A stretch of DNA of 64,000 nucleotides from Cohnella kolymensis (GCF_000829465.1 NZ_JXAL01000023.1:62001-126000), one strand, 5' to 3'; positions 9,406-19,771 are shown, counted from the stretch's first letter. The notes: generated from the letters alone by a model not told the origin. Numbers and translations are program-made.

Positions 9406-9639
9406 ATGTCCGATGTTTATGATCGCGTTAAACGCATCGTTATCGAACGCCTGGGGGTAGAAGAGGCGGAAGTAACCGCCGAAGCATCCTTCAAAGACGA
9501 CTTAGGCGCTGACTCTCTCGACGTGGTAGAACTCGTAATGGAACTCGAAGACGAATTCGACTTGGAGATTTCAGACGAGGATGCAGAGAAGATCACAACG
9601 GTGGGAGAAGTCGTGAAATACATACAATCTCATGCGTAA
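9406..9639 (+). CDS. acpP: acyl carrier protein
   Basis: A 77-aa acidic ACP with the phosphopantetheine attachment site Ser37 in [10 protein letters not shown]. It carries the growing acyl chain through the Fab enzymes encoded around it and supplies PlsX. The ATG at 9406 has GGGAGGTGA 5 bases upstream, a very strong site; the in-frame ATG at 9397 overlaps it. acpP is flanked by two hairpins (9329-9347 and 9651-9671), which may let it be expressed more highly than its neighbours. Confidence 0.97.
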   Translation: MSDVYDRVKRIVIERLGVEEAEVTAEASFKDDLGADSLDVVELVMELEDEFDLEISDEDAEKITTVGEVVKYIQSHA

Positions 9640-9650
9640 TGATCAAGCGG

Positions 9651-9671
9651 GTCCCGTTATTGTGACGGGAC
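9651..9671 (+). promoter_or_regulatory. hairpin between acpP and fabF
   Basis: A 7-bp perfect stem (GTCCCGT with ACGGGAC) with loop TATTGTG, without a following T-run. It is likely an mRNA-stabilising or processing structure at the 3' end of acpP. Confidence 0.5.
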
Positions 9672-9716
9672 TTCGCCACATTCATGCGTCTGTTACCCTG
9701 AAGAGGTGAATCTGTT

Positions 9717-10958
9717 TTGAAGCATCGTGTAGTAGTGACCGGGATGGGGGTCGTCACGTCCCTCGGTTCAGATTTGCCCGAGTTCTGGAATAATTTATTG
9801 AACGGCAAATCCGGTATCAGCTCAATCGAAGCCTTCGATACATCCGAATATACAACTAAAATTGCTGCCGAGATCAAGGGTTTTAATCCCGAAGCATTCG
9901 GCATAGACAAGAAAGATTCCCGCAAGATGGACCGCTTCGTCCAGTTCGGCGTCGCCGCCAGCAAACAAGCCGTGCAAGACGCAGGTCTGATCATCGGGGA
10001 CAATGCGGACCCCGAGCGGGTGGGCGTCATCGTGGGCTCCGGTATCGGCGGTCTGGGCACCTGGGAAGAACAGCACACCGTGTTGATGGAAAAAGGCCCG
10101 CGCCGTGTGAGTCCTTTCTTTATTCCGATGATGATCGCGAACATGGCCAGCGGCCAGGTGTCGATGGTTACCGGAGCGAAAGGCCCGAATACGACAGCCG
10201 TGTCCGCTTGCGCTACCGGCACTCATTCCATCGGTGATTCTTTCAAAATGATTCAGCGCGGGGATGCCGACGTTATGATTTGCGGAGGCGCTGAAGCGAC
10301 GATCCGGCCGATCGGCATGGCGGGCTTCTGCGCAATGAGAGCGATGAGCACCCGTAATGAGGAGCCGGAAAAAGCAAGCAGGCCGTTCGATATCGACCGT
10401 GACGGATTCGTCATGGGAGAAGGCGCCGGCGTTATGATTCTCGAATCGCTTGATCATGCTTTGCAGCGCGGAGCCCGGATTTATGCCGAGGTGATCGGCT
10501 ATGGGATGAGCGGCGATGCATTCCATATGACGGAACCGGATCCTGACGGTGCGGCTCGCTGTATGACACGCGCAATCAAGGATGCCGGTCTCGAGCCGGA
10601 AGAAATCCAATACATCAACGCCCACGGCACGTCGACTCCTGTCGGCGACAAATCGGAAACGACGGCCATCAAGAAAGCTTTCGGCGATCATGCATACAAA
10701 GTCGCCGTCAGCTCGACGAAGTCGATGACCGGACATTTGCTCGGCGCAGCGGGCGGCGTTGAAGCGGTTATTGTCGGATTAACTCTGCAGAACGGGATGA
10801 TCCCTCCAACCGTGAATCTTGACAATCAAGATCCGGAGCTGGATTTGGATTACGTACCGAACAAGCCGCGTGAAGCGGATGTGCGGGTGGCCTTATCGAA
10901 TTCCTTTGGATTCGGCGGCCATAACGCGACCATCATCATGCGTAAATACGAAGCCTAA
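9717..10958 (+). CDS. fabF: beta-ketoacyl-ACP synthase II FabF
   Basis: FabF elongates acyl-ACP by condensation with malonyl-ACP. The 413-aa protein has the Cys-His-His triad: Cys165 in VSACATGTH, His in [11 protein letters not shown] and His in [12 protein letters not shown], plus the end [12 protein letters not shown]. The start is the TTG at 9717 with GAGGTGA 7 bases upstream; homologues start at this point (RVVVTGMG). It is the last gene of the fab cluster; a strong hairpin follows before rnc. Confidence 0.97.
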   Translation: MKHRVVVTGMGVVTSLGSDLPEFWNNLLNGKSGISSIEAFDTSEYTTKIAAEIKGFNPEAFGIDKKDSRKMDRFVQFGVAASKQAVQDAGLIIGDNADPERVGVIVGSGIGGLGTWEEQHTVLMEKGPRRVSPFFIPMMIANMASGQVSMVTGAKGPNTTAVSACATGTHSIGDSFKMIQRGDADVMICGGAEATIRPIGMAGFCAMRAMSTRNEEPEKASRPFDIDRDGFVMGEGAGVMILESLDHALQRGARIYAEVIGYGMSGDAFHMTEPDPDGAARCMTRAIKDAGLEPEEIQYINAHGTSTPVGDKSETTAIKKAFGDHAYKVAVSSTKSMTGHLLGAAGGVEAVIVGLTLQNGMIPPTVNLDNQDPELDLDYVPNKPREADVRVALSNSFGFGGHNATIIMRKYEA

Positions 10959-10973
10959 TGAGCGCGAACGGCG

Positions 10974-11000
10974 ACGCAGGCGGCGCTATGCCGCCTGCGT
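10974..11000 (+). terminator. hairpin between fabF and rnc (weak terminator or attenuator)
   Basis: A perfect 11-bp GC-rich stem (ACGCAGGCGGC with GCCGCCTGCGT) with loop GCTAT, followed by TAGCTGTTTTCG. The T-tract is interrupted and displaced, so it probably reduces rather than abolishes read-through into rnc. Confidence 0.6.
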
Positions 11001-11035
11001 TAGCTGTTTTCGCGGCTTTTGACCGGGGTGTTATA

Positions 11036-11737
11036 ATGAGCGACTTTTTTGATCAGCTGCAAGCGCGCGCTAAAGTTACTTTCCGCAATACGGCCTTGCT
11101 CAAACAAGCGTTCACGCATACGTCTTATGTGAACGAGCAGCGGGGAGAGCGGCTCGGCCATAACGAGCGGCTGGAATTTTTAGGCGATGCGGTGCTGCAG
11201 TTGACCGTATCGGAATATTTATACAGACGGTATCCGGATCGTCCGGAAGGCGAGTTGACACGCTTGCGCGCAAGCATCGTCTGTGAACCGTCGCTTGTCC
11301 GTTTTGCCGAGGCGCTCGAATTCGGGCAAGTCGTGCTGCTCGGCAAAGGGGAGGAGCAAACGGGAGGCCGCACGCGGCCCTCTTTGTTGGCCGACGCTTT
11401 TGAAGCTTTTGTCGGCGCGTTGTACTTGGACCAAGGTCTGAATGTCGTACGTATTTTTTTGGAGGGTCATTTGTTTCCGCACCTGCCCGGAGACGGCGAG
11501 TCTCCGCTCAAGGATTTCAAGACGGAGCTTCAGGAGAGAGTGCAGCATTTGGCGATGGGCACCCTCGACTATCGGATCGTGGAAGAACGAGGGCCAGCTC
11601 ACGACCGGGAATTCGTATCTGTTGTTGTCGTCGGCAAGCAGCGTCTGGGCAAAGGAGTCGGCCGCTCCAAGAAAGAAGCGGAGCAGCAGGCGGCTTCCGA
11701 AGCGCTGCGCATGCTGGCCTCGCAATATCCGGTTTAA
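11036..11737 (+). CDS. rnc: ribonuclease III
   Basis: RNase III cleaves double-stranded RNA in rRNA, scRNA and mRNA processing. The 233-aa protein has the signature NERLEFLGDAVL (about residues 43-54), a second acidic cluster LLADAFEAFVGALYLD, and a C-terminal dsRNA-binding domain (DFKTELQERVQ to EAEQQAASEALRML). The ATG at 11036 has GGGGTG 8 bases upstream. The frame is open back to 10958, but that extension crosses the fabF-rnc hairpin and has no conserved residues. It lies 30 bases before smc, the classic rnc-smc-ftsY order. Confidence 0.95.
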   Translation: MSDFFDQLQARAKVTFRNTALLKQAFTHTSYVNEQRGERLGHNERLEFLGDAVLQLTVSEYLYRRYPDRPEGELTRLRASIVCEPSLVRFAEALEFGQVVLLGKGEEQTGGRTRPSLLADAFEAFVGALYLDQGLNVVRIFLEGHLFPHLPGDGESPLKDFKTELQERVQHLAMGTLDYRIVEERGPAHDREFVSVVVVGKQRLGKGVGRSKKEAEQQAASEALRMLASQYPV

Positions 11738-11767
11738 CCGAACAACTCCAGAGGTGAATACATTCTT

Positions 11768-14700
11768 ATGTTTTTGAAAAGAATCGAGCTGTCCGGATTT
11801 AAGTCGTTCGCCGACCGCACCGAATTGGAGTTTGTCCGCGGTATAACCGCCGTGGTTGGTCCCAACGGCAGCGGCAAAAGCAATATCTCAGACGGAATCC
11901 GTTGGGTGCTGGGCGAACAAAGCGCTAAATCTTTGCGCGGCGGAAATATGCAGGATATCATTTTCGCAGGAAGCGATTCTCGTAAGGCCGTTAATATCGG
12001 TGAGGTCTCTTTGACGCTCGATAATCAGGATAAAGCATTGCCGCTGGATTTCAGCGAGGTGACCGTCACCCGCCGGGTGCACCGGAACGGGGACAGCGAG
12101 TATTTGATCAACAAACAGCCGTGCCGCCTCAAGGATATTACCGAGCTGTTCATGGATACGGGGATCGGCAAAGAAGCCTACTCGATTATCGGACAAGGCC
12201 GGATCGAGGAAATACTGAGCACACGCTCTGAAGACCGCCGCGGTATTTTTGAAGAGGCTTCGGGTATCGTCAAGTATAAAAGCCGTAAAAAAAGAAGCGC
12301 AGAAGAAGCTTGAAGATACCGAAAACAACCTTCTCAGGATTCATGACCTCGTCAGTGAGCTTGAAGGGCAGATCGAGCCTTTGAAAGAGCAAGCCGCCAA
12401 GGCGGAGATGTACAAGACGTTAAAAGAAGATTTGAAAAATAAAGAAATCGCGCTGTACGTTCATCAGATTGAGGGAGTCCACACTTCCTGGACGGAGACG
12501 AACGAACGGCTGGCGGTTCTTCGTGATGAGCAGCTGACTCTGTCCACCTTCATCAGTAAACATGATGCTTTGCTGGAGGAAGAACGTCAGGCGCTTATTC
12601 AGCTTGAGGAATTGCTCGCGAAGCTGCAGGACGAGCTGCTGCACTGCAGTGAAGAGACGGAGAAAGCGGAAGGTTACGGGGAGCTGCTCAATGAGCGCCG
12701 CACCCATTTGGAGCGCAATCGTGAGAATTTGGCAGAGTCGCTGGCATCCGCAGAAGAGCGGATTCAGCAAGCCGCATCGGAAGAAGCGGCCGTCAAGGAC
12801 AAACGCGCGGCGCTGGAAACGGAGTTAGCCCATTTAACGGCGAAGCTTGCCGAGGAACAAGACAAGCTGGCTTTGGCCGACGGCAGCTCGGAAGTGGAGG
12901 AGCGGCTCAAGGCGGAGCTTTTTGATATTTTGAATGCGATGGCACAGGCACGTAACGATATCCGTTACGGCGAGGGGCAGCGTGAAGTGCTGGAGCGCCG
13001 TGTAACGCGGATCAGAGAAGAGGAAGCGAAATGGCGCGAGCAACTGGAAGGGCTGCAGGCCAAGCGCGGCCAATTGGATGAGCGGCTGGCTGCGGTAACC
13101 GCCGCGCTCACGGAAGTTAGGGACCGTTACGTGGCGGAAGGCGCCCGCTCTGCGGAGCTTCAGCGCAAGCTGGAGGAAACGCAAGCTTCTGTGCGTCGTT
13201 TCGAGCAGAAACGCGAGGCGCTTGTATCACGGCGCGATACGATCAAAGAATTGCAAAATGACTATGACGGCTTTCAGCATGGCGTGCGTGAAGTCTTGAA
13301 GGCATCCAAACGGGGTAATCTGCAAGGCGTACACGGCGCAGTTGCGGAGCTTGTAAGTGTGCCCGCCCACTTGGAAACGGCCGTTGAGACCGCGCTCGGA
13401 GGCGCGCTTCAGCATATCGTCATGGAGGATGAGAAGACGCCCGCACCGCTATCGCTTATTTGAAGCAGCGGCAATCGGGCCGAGCCACATTCCTGCCTCT
13501 GGATGTCATCCGGCCGAGGAATATGAGCGACAGCGACCGGCGGTTGTTGCAGCAGGCGGAAGGCTTTATCGGTATCGCATCGGAGCTTGTGCAGACGGAC
13601 GCGAAATATGAGAATATTGTGAGCAGCATGCTCGGCAATGTGATCGTTTCGGAGAGTCTCGAGCAAGCGAATAAGATCGCTTCCCGGTTGCAGTACCGTT
13701 ATCGCGTAGTGACAAGGGACGGCGACATTGTGAATGCCGGCGGATCCATGACGGGCGGAAGCTTGCAGAAGAAATCATCCAGCCTGCTTGGACGCCAGCG
13801 GCAGCTCGAAGAGCTGGAAAGTGAAATCAAGAACGCAGAAGCGATGCGCGATAGTGCGAAGGCGGAAGCCGAAGATTTCAAAAAGGAACTGGCCGAAACG
13901 GCGCAAAATATCGAGCAGCTGCGGGAGCAGGGCGAAAAAGAACGGATGAATGAGCAGCAAGTGGCCGCGGAACGCCAGCAGCTCATTCAAGAAGAGAGAC
14001 AGCTTCAGGAGCAGCAATCCGCTCTAAGCGGGGAAAAGGCGGCGTTCGACGCCGAAGCCGGCGGACTGGATTCCGTCCGCAGTGAAGCGGAAGCGCGTCT
14101 CGCTTCATTGACGGAAGACGAGCAGCGTATGCAGAACCGCATCCGCGAAGCGGAGGAGCTTCGCCGCCGCAGCCAATCAGAGAAAGAGCAGCTGCAAGGC
14201 GCGCTGACAGATCTTAAAGTCTCGATCGCGCGTTTGGAGCAGGACCGGTCGGCGCTGGACGAGCAGGCGATGCGCCGGCGTGCCGATCTGAGTCGTTTAA
14301 CCGCAGAACGCAAGCAGCTTCAAGAAGGTCTGGAGCAGAATGAAACCGAAGCTTCCCGTACTTCGCAAGAGTCGGTCGATCAGAAGGAACGGCTGAATGA
14401 GCTGCGATTGCAGAAGAAACAGCTGACCGAGAATATCGAGTTCAAACGTGCCGACCGTGCCGAGAAGCTTCGCGACCTTGAGCTTAAGGAAAGCGAAACC
14501 AAGGAACAGCGGACAAAGCTGAAAACCGTTGAAGAGGGTTTGCGGCAAGCCGAAATTTCGGTAAACCGTCTGGACGTTGAGCTCGACAACCTGCTTCGCA
14601 AGTTAAGCGAGGAATATGAAATCGGTTTTGAGCTTGCCAAGGAACGGTACGAGATTCCCGAAGATATAGCCGGCACTCAGAACGAGGTCCGCGATATGAA

Positions 14701-15340
14701 AAGAAAGATTTCCTCGCTCGGCGACGTCAATGTGGGCGCGATCGAAGAATATAAACGGGTGTCCGAACGCTTCCAATTCCTGTCCGAGCAGGAGAACGAC
14801 CTCATTGAGGCCAAGACCAAGCTTCACGGCATCATTCGTGAAATGGATGACGAAATGTCGAAGCGGTTCCGCACGACATTCGAGGACATTCGCAAGCACT
14901 TCGTAGTCGTATTCTCCCGCATGTTCGGCGGAGGCCGCGCGGATCTCATCTTGAGCGAGCCGGATCGGCCGCTGGATACGGGTATCGATATCGTTGCGCA
15001 GCCGCCGGGCAAGAAGCTGCAAAATCTGCAGCTTCTCTCCGGAGGCGAGCGGGCGCTGACGGCCATCGCGCTTTTGTTTGCCATTTTGAACGTCAAACCT
15101 GTTCCATTTTGCGTATTGGATGAGGTGGAAGCGGCACTGGATGAAGCGAATGTGACCCGGTATGCGCAATACATGCGCGAGTTTTCCGATTCAACGCAGT
15201 TCATCGTCGTTACCCACCGCAAAGGTACGATGGAAGAGGCCGATGTCCTATACGGAGTTACGATGGAGGAAGGCGGCGTCTCGAAGCTGGTCTCCGTGCG
15301 CTTGGAAGAGAGCGACGAGATTATGACCGCAACGGCGTAA
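11768..15340 (+). CDS. smc: chromosome segregation protein SMC, frame broken twice
   Basis: SMC is the condensin ATPase that organises and segregates the nucleoid. Domains run in order: Walker A GPNGSGKS (about residue 33), coiled coil, hinge (DGFQHGVREVL to ETALGGALQHIV, mid-protein), coiled coil, the ABC signature LLSGGERALTA and Walker B PFCVLDEVEAALDEAN. The frame is broken at two places: a run of seven A (12287-12293) where six keep the frame (KSRKKEAQKK), and a missing G near 13439 (EKT-ARTAIAYLKQ). With both repaired it gives one protein of about 1190 aa, normal for SMC. Because smc is essential or nearly so in Bacilli, sequencing errors are likelier than a broken gene. Confidence 0.93.
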
Positions 15341-15639
15341 GTAGAAGTACATCGCCCTGCAAGCCCGCGAAGTAGTATGTTCGCAAAATAACTGGAAAGT
15401 CTGCTGCTAATTCTGCGATATTGCGCTCAACTTTTCTTTTAGGTGGAAATCTCCATCTAAATAATGATTGTGAGAGCGATAACCTCAAATCCGTTATATC
15501 ATAGGGAGTTTTTCCCGCTAATTATCGTAATAGGGCTTATCCGGCGAAATTAGAGGGAGAATTTCCGGTTAGAAGGAATTCTGTTGCGAAACATACGTAC
15601 CATACAGTTAGAGTTCATCTGAGTTGGAGGATAAGGCCA
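15341..15639. other. smc-ftsY intergenic region with inverted repeats
   Basis: No gene is seen in this 299-base AT-richer gap. It holds two structured blocks: TTTAGGTGGA with TCCATCTAAA (about 15440-15463), and TCCCGCTAATT with AATTAGAGGGA (about 15507-15557), the latter overlapping a further hairpin CCGGCGAAATT with AATTTCCGG. These look like palindromic interspersed repeats rather than terminators, because no T-run follows. I see no convincing ftsY promoter hexamers. Confidence 0.5.
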
Positions 15640-16632
15640 ATGAGCTTTTTTAAGAAACTGAGAGAGTCGATCGCCTCCAAGACGGAAGCGGTAACGAACA
15701 AGTTCCGCGACGGGCTGGCCAAGACGCGTGACGCTTTTGTCGGTAGAGTCGAAGAGTTGTTCACGCGCCGCAAAAAAATCGATGAGGAGTTTTTCGAAGA
15801 GCTGGAAGAGATTCTCATCGGTGCGGATGTCGGCGTGAACACCGTCATGGAACTCATAGATGATTTGCGTACGGAAGTGAAGAAGCGTAAAATCGAGCAG
15901 CCGTCCGAGCTGCGGCCGATCCTGTCCGAGAAGCTTGTGAACATGCTGCGGGGCAGCGGTGAAGATGCCGGGCTGAAAGAGAATCCGAACGGAATAACGG
16001 TAATCTTGTTCGTCGGCGTCAACGGCGTCGGCAAAACGACGACGATCGGCAAGCTGGCATGGCGCTTTAAGCAGCAGGGGAAAAAGGTGCTCCTCGCCGC
16101 CGGCGACACATTCCGTGCCGGTGCGATCGAGCAGCTGGAAGTATGGGGCAATCGTGTAGGCGTAGACGTCATTAAGCAGGAAGCGGGCTCCGATCCTGCA
16201 GCGGTGATGTTCGATGCGGTGCAAGCGGCTAAGAAGCACAATGTCGATGTGCTCATTTGCGATACCGCGGGACGGCTGCAAAATAAGGCGAACCTGATGG
16301 AGGAGCTGGCCAAAATTCACCGGGTCATCCAACGCGAGATCCCTGGAGCGCCTCATGAGACGCTGCTTGCGCTCGATGCGACGACCGGCCAGAATGCGCT
16401 GCAGCAGGCGAAGCTGTTCGGAGAGAAGAGCGGTGTGACCGGGCTCGTACTGACGAAGCTGGACGGCACCGCCAAAGGCGGAATCGTCATCGCGATCCGT
16501 AATGAGCTCTCTTTGCCTGTGAAATTCATCGGACTCGGCGAGAAGATGGACGATCTGCAGCCGTTCGATGCCGACCAGTTCGTTCATGCTCTATTCGCCG
16601 GACTGGCAGCCGCTGAAGAAGAAGAAAAATAA
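15640..16632 (+). CDS. ftsY: signal recognition particle receptor FtsY
   Basis: FtsY is the membrane-associated SRP receptor GTPase that docks Ffh-ribosome complexes for co-translational export. The 330-aa protein has a short charged N domain and the G domain: GVNGVGKTTTIGKLA (about residue 127), the insertion-box DTFRAGAIEQL, DTAGRL and TKLDGTAKGG, ending GLGEKMDDLQPFD. The long acidic A domain of E. coli FtsY is absent, as usual in Bacilli. ATG 15640 has GGAGG at suitable spacing. A strong terminator follows, separating it from ylxM-ffh. Confidence 0.97.
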   Translation: MSFFKKLRESIASKTEAVTNKFRDGLAKTRDAFVGRVEELFTRRKKIDEEFFEELEEILIGADVGVNTVMELIDDLRTEVKKRKIEQPSELRPILSEKLVNMLRGSGEDAGLKENPNGITVILFVGVNGVGKTTTIGKLAWRFKQQGKKVLLAAGDTFRAGAIEQLEVWGNRVGVDVIKQEAGSDPAAVMFDAVQAAKKHNVDVLICDTAGRLQNKANLMEELAKIHRVIQREIPGAPHETLLALDATTGQNALQQAKLFGEKSGVTGLVLTKLDGTAKGGIVIAIRNELSLPVKFIGLGEKMDDLQPFDADQFVHALFAGLAAAEEEEK

Positions 16633-16637
16633 AATAA

Positions 16638-16677
16638 GGATGTTAAGGGGTTTCCCTTGACATCCTCTTTGTTTTTT
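16638..16677 (+). terminator. intrinsic terminator of ftsY
   Basis: The stem GGATGTTAAGGG with CCCTTGACATCC (one T-G pair) is followed by TCTTTGTTTTTT. Confidence 0.85.
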
Positions 16678-16746
16678 CGTACCATTAGGAACGGAAGCAG
16701 GCTGTAAAGTGTTTTTCCTTTACGCGAATACGAAAGGAGCAGCTTG

Positions 16747-17121
16747 ATGCACGGGGAGAACGCATTAGAGAAGACGAACCGGATCAATGTGCTGTTTGAT
16801 TTTTACGGACCGCTGCTCACCGAGAAACAGCAGACATTCCTGAAATGGTATTTTCACGATGACTTTTCGCTGGGCGAAATTGCGGCTGAATTCGAAATCA
16901 GCAGGCAGGCCGTCTATGAGCATCTTAAGAGAGCGGAGCAAGTGCTGGAAGGTTACGAGCAGAAGCTTGGCTTGGCCGCGCGGCATGAAGTTCTGGAAGC
17001 CGGACTTTCGCAATTGGACCGGCAAATTGCCTTGCTTGAATCGCCGGTTCGCGAGAAGCTTCAGGAGACCGTTAATCGTCTCCGGGGTGCCGAACAATCA
17101 CAATCAGCAGATGAATTGTAA
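16747..17121 (+). CDS. ylxM: putative helix-turn-helix protein YlxM (UPF0122), SRP-associated
   Basis: A 124-aa UPF0122 protein. It has a helix-turn-helix resembling sigma region 4 ([21 protein letters not shown], about residues 38-58). In streptococci YlxM binds the SRP and stimulates its GTPase cycle (family knowledge). The ATG at 16747 has AAAGGAG about 8 bases upstream; the TTG immediately before would add one residue. It directly precedes ffh, as in most Bacilli. Confidence 0.9.
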   Translation: MHGENALEKTNRINVLFDFYGPLLTEKQQTFLKWYFHDDFSLGEIAAEFEISRQAVYEHLKRAEQVLEGYEQKLGLAARHEVLEAGLSQLDRQIALLESPVREKLQETVNRLRGAEQSQSADEL

Positions 17122-17162
17122 ATATAGAAGATAAGCATCGTTCGTAAAGGAGGGATGGGATT

Positions 17163-18546
17163 ATGGCATTCGAAGGTTTGACAACCCGGCTGCAGAACGT
17201 GTTCGGCAAGCTCAAAAGCCGAGGCAAAGTATCCGAGGATGATGTTAACGAAGCGATGCGCGAGGTTCGCCTCGCCTTGCTGGAAGCGGACGTCAACTTC
17301 AAAGTCGTGAAAGATTTCATCTCCAAGGTCAAAGAACGCGCCCTCGGCCAGGAAGTGACCAAAAGCTTCACTCCCGCGATGGTTATTATCGATATCGTTA
17401 ACAAGGAATTAACCGAGCTGATGGGCGGATCGCAAGCGAAGCTCGCGAAAGCGAACAAGCCCCCGACGGGTTATTCTGATGGCGGGTCTGCAAGGCGCCG
17501 GCAAGACGACGCTCGTAGGCAAGCTTGCCAAGCTGCTGCAGTCCCAGAATCATAAGCCGCTGCTCGTTGCGGGTGACATCTATCGTCCCGCGGCGATCAA
17601 GCAGCTGCAGGTGCTTGGGGGTCAGATCGGAGCGCCGGTGTTCTCATTAGGCGATCAGGTAAGTCCCGTTGAAATTGCCAGGCAAGGCGTTCAGCAAGCC
17701 AAGGACCAGGGCAATGATTATGTTCTGATCGATACGGCAGGCCGCTTGCAAATCGACGAAGATCTGATGAAAGAAATCAAGGACATTCATGCCGCAGTCA
17801 AGCCCGATGAGGTGCTGCTGGTCGTCGATGCGATGACCGGGCAAGAAGCCGTTAACGTGGCGCAAAGCTTCCACGAGCAGCTCGCTTTAACCGGCGTCGT
17901 GCTGACGAAGCTCGACGGCGACACCCGAGGCGGTGCGGCATTGTCGGTTAAAGCCGTTACGGGATGTCCGATCAAGTTCGCATCCGTCGGCGAGAAGATC
18001 GACCAGTTGGAAGCCTTCCACCCGGATCGCATGGCTTCGCGGATTCTCGGCATGGGCGATATGCTTTCCTTGATCGAGAAAGCCCAGTCGAATATGGATG
18101 CGGACAAAGCGGCGGAGATGGAGCGCAAAATGCGCAACGCCGAGTTTACTTTTGACGATTTCATCGAGCAGATGGAGCAGGTTCGCAAGATGGGGCCGCT
18201 CGACCAGCTCCTCGATATGATGCCTGGAATGAACAAGATGAAAGGCAATCCGAATTTCAAAATCGACGAGAAACAGATTGCGCGAACGGAAGCGATCGCC
18301 AAGTCGATGACGAAAGTGGAGAAGGTCAAGCCGGATATTATCAACTACAGCCGTCGTAAGAGAATAGCAGCCGGCAGCGGCACGAGCGTGGCTGACGTCA
18401 ACCGGCTGCTCAAGCAGTTCGAAGACATGAAGAAAATGATGAAGCAGTTTTCCGGCATGATGGGTCCCAAAGGCAAAGGCCCGAAGGGCGGCATGAAAGC
18501 TCTCAAAAACATGTTCGGCGGCAAAAATATGAAATTCCCTTTCTAA
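17163..18546 (+). CDS. ffh: signal recognition particle protein Ffh, frame broken once
   Basis: Ffh is the SRP54 GTPase that binds 4.5S/6S RNA and signal sequences. It has an N domain, G domain (LQGAGKTTLVGKLAK, DIYRPAAIKQL, DTAGRLQIDEDL, TKLDGDTRGGAALS) and a Met-rich M domain (MPGMNKMKGNP, RKRIAAGSGTSVADVNRLLKQF). An extra base in GGG at 17468-17470 breaks the frame just before the Walker motif; with two G the sequence reads PPTVILMAGLQGAGK and the protein is 460 aa, normal length. Ffh is essential in B. subtilis, so this is probably a sequence error. Start ATG 17163 has AAGGAGG upstream. rpsP follows after 42 bases. Confidence 0.93.
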
Positions 18547-18588
18547 GATTGACACAGCGTTTATTTCGTCAAGGAGGTGAAAGTTAAA

Positions 18589-18861
18589 ATGGCAGTTCGC
18601 ATTCGTTTGAAACGTATGGGTGCTCACAAAGCCCCAGTCTACCGCGTAGTTGTTTCCGATTCCCGTTCTCCGCGCGACGGCCGCTTCATTGAAGAGATCG
18701 GCGTGTACAACCCGGTCGCTCAACCGGCTCAAGTGCAGATCGACGAGGAAAAAGCGTTGAAATGGCTGCAAAACGGCGCGCAAGCGTCCGAAACCGTTCG
18801 CAATCTTCTCAGCACTGCAGGCGTTTTGAAGAAATTCCACGAATCCAAGCTCCAGAAGTAA
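18589..18861 (+). CDS. rpsP: 30S ribosomal protein S16
   Basis: A 90-aa S16 with the standard start [20 protein letters not shown] and the body [19 protein letters not shown]. The ATG at 18589 has AAGGAGGTGA upstream; the in-frame ATG at 18577 overlaps that site. It begins the classic rpsP-khpA-rimM-trmD-rplS set. Confidence 0.97.
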   Translation: MAVRIRLKRMGAHKAPVYRVVVSDSRSPRDGRFIEEIGVYNPVAQPAQVQIDEEKALKWLQNGAQASETVRNLLSTAGVLKKFHESKLQK

Positions 18862-18888
18862 GACGTCCTAATACCGGAGGGCTGAGCC

Positions 18889-19122
18889 ATGGAACAATTG
18901 ATTCGGGTCATTGCCCGAGCGTTGGTGGATCATCCGGAAGACGTGCAAATTCAGGTCAGGGAAGACGCGAGAGGCCTGGTGTACGAGCTTTCCGTTCATC
19001 CCGACGATGTCGGCAAAGTAATCGGCAAGCAGGGACGTATCGCCAAGGCGGTACGCACCGTAGTCTCTTCCGCCGCCGTTAAGGAGCGGAAGCGCGTCAT
19101 CGTGGATATTGTCTCAGAATAG
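18889..19122 (+). CDS. khpA: KH-domain RNA-binding protein KhpA (YlqC)
   Basis: A 77-aa single-KH-domain protein; the GxxG RNA-binding loop is seen in VIGKQGRIAKAVRT. KhpA works with KhpB (Jag) as an RNA chaperone affecting cell elongation and small RNAs in Gram-positive bacteria (family knowledge). GGAGGG lies upstream of the ATG. A terminator follows, so the transcript may end here before rimM. Confidence 0.93.
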   Translation: MEQLIRVIARALVDHPEDVQIQVREDARGLVYELSVHPDDVGKVIGKQGRIAKAVRTVVSSAAVKERKRVIVDIVSE

Positions 19123-19130
19123 CTTCACAG

Positions 19131-19170
19131 AGGGACCGCTGATGCATTTATGCATGTTCGGTCCCTTTTT
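19131..19170 (+). terminator. intrinsic terminator after khpA
   Basis: The stem AGGGACCG with CGGTCCCT, with an inner ATGCAT-ATGCAT arm, is followed by TTTTTC. Confidence 0.85.
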
Positions 19171-19248
19171 CACGATTCATCGGGACGGCTAAGCCGGCAG
19201 AGCCGGTGGAAGGCTTAAGATAGAATTGCCCAAAAGGGGGCTGCTTCC

Positions 19249-19770
19249 ATGAAGGAAGAACGCTTGCTCAATGTAGGTAAAATTGTAAATACGCACGGCA
19301 TTCGCGGTGAAGTGAAGGTATGGCCGCAGACCGATTTTCCGGAGGTACGTTTCCAGGTCGGCAGCAAGCTGCTCATGTTCCCGCCGGAATCCGGCGACCC
19401 TGTGACTGTTGAAGTGACCAGCTCGCGCGAGCAGAAAAATATGTTCGTCGTGAAGCTTAAAGGCTTCGACGACATTAACCAGGTAGAGAAGCTCAAAGGC
19501 TGTGAGCTTAAAGTGAGCGACAGCGAACGGGTGCCGCTATCCGAAGACGAATATTATGTCCGCGATATTATCGGATGCTCGGTTGTCACTGAAGAAGGCG
19601 AAGAGCTCGGAGTTATCGCCGATGTACTTACACCGGGAGCGAACGACATTTGGGTTGTGACAATGCCGAAGGGCAAAGAGCTGCTGCTGCCGGTCATCGA
19701 TGATGTCGTGCTCGATGTCGATCTCACCGCCCGCAAGGTAACCGTCCATCTGATGGAAGGGCTGCTTTAA
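19249..19770 (+). CDS. rimM: 16S rRNA processing protein RimM
   Basis: RimM assists late 30S maturation around S19. The 173-aa protein has the N-terminal domain start [21 protein letters not shown] and the C-terminal PRC barrel ([12 protein letters not shown] to [15 protein letters not shown]). Its stop is one base before the trmD ATG, so the two are coupled. The start has AAAAGGGGG upstream. Confidence 0.96.
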   Translation: MKEERLLNVGKIVNTHGIRGEVKVWPQTDFPEVRFQVGSKLLMFPPESGDPVTVEVTSSREQKNMFVVKLKGFDDINQVEKLKGCELKVSDSERVPLSEDEYYVRDIIGCSVVTEEGEELGVIADVLTPGANDIWVVTMPKGKELLLPVIDDVVLDVDLTARKVTVHLMEGLL

Positions 19771-19771
19771 C

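Noticed and set aside
9822..10736. Long open frame (304 codons) antisense to fabF
   Set aside because: A mirror of fabF, His- and Arg-rich, without homology or start signal.
11018..11036. TTGACC and TATAAT before rnc as a promoter
   Set aside because: The two boxes are only about 7 bases apart and TATAAT overlaps the rnc start codon.
12280..12300. Programmed ribosomal frameshift in smc
   Set aside because: Recovery needs a +1 step; the site lacks a stop codon or internal ribosome-binding stimulator near the run, and SMC is not known to use frameshifting.
12249..13463. The middle part of smc as a separate gene
   Set aside because: It begins inside the coiled coil without a ribosome site and joins both flanks perfectly after single-base repairs.
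15550..16587. Long open frame (345 codons) antisense to ftsY
   Set aside because: A shadow of ftsY codon bias with no recognisable domain; ftsY itself is certain.
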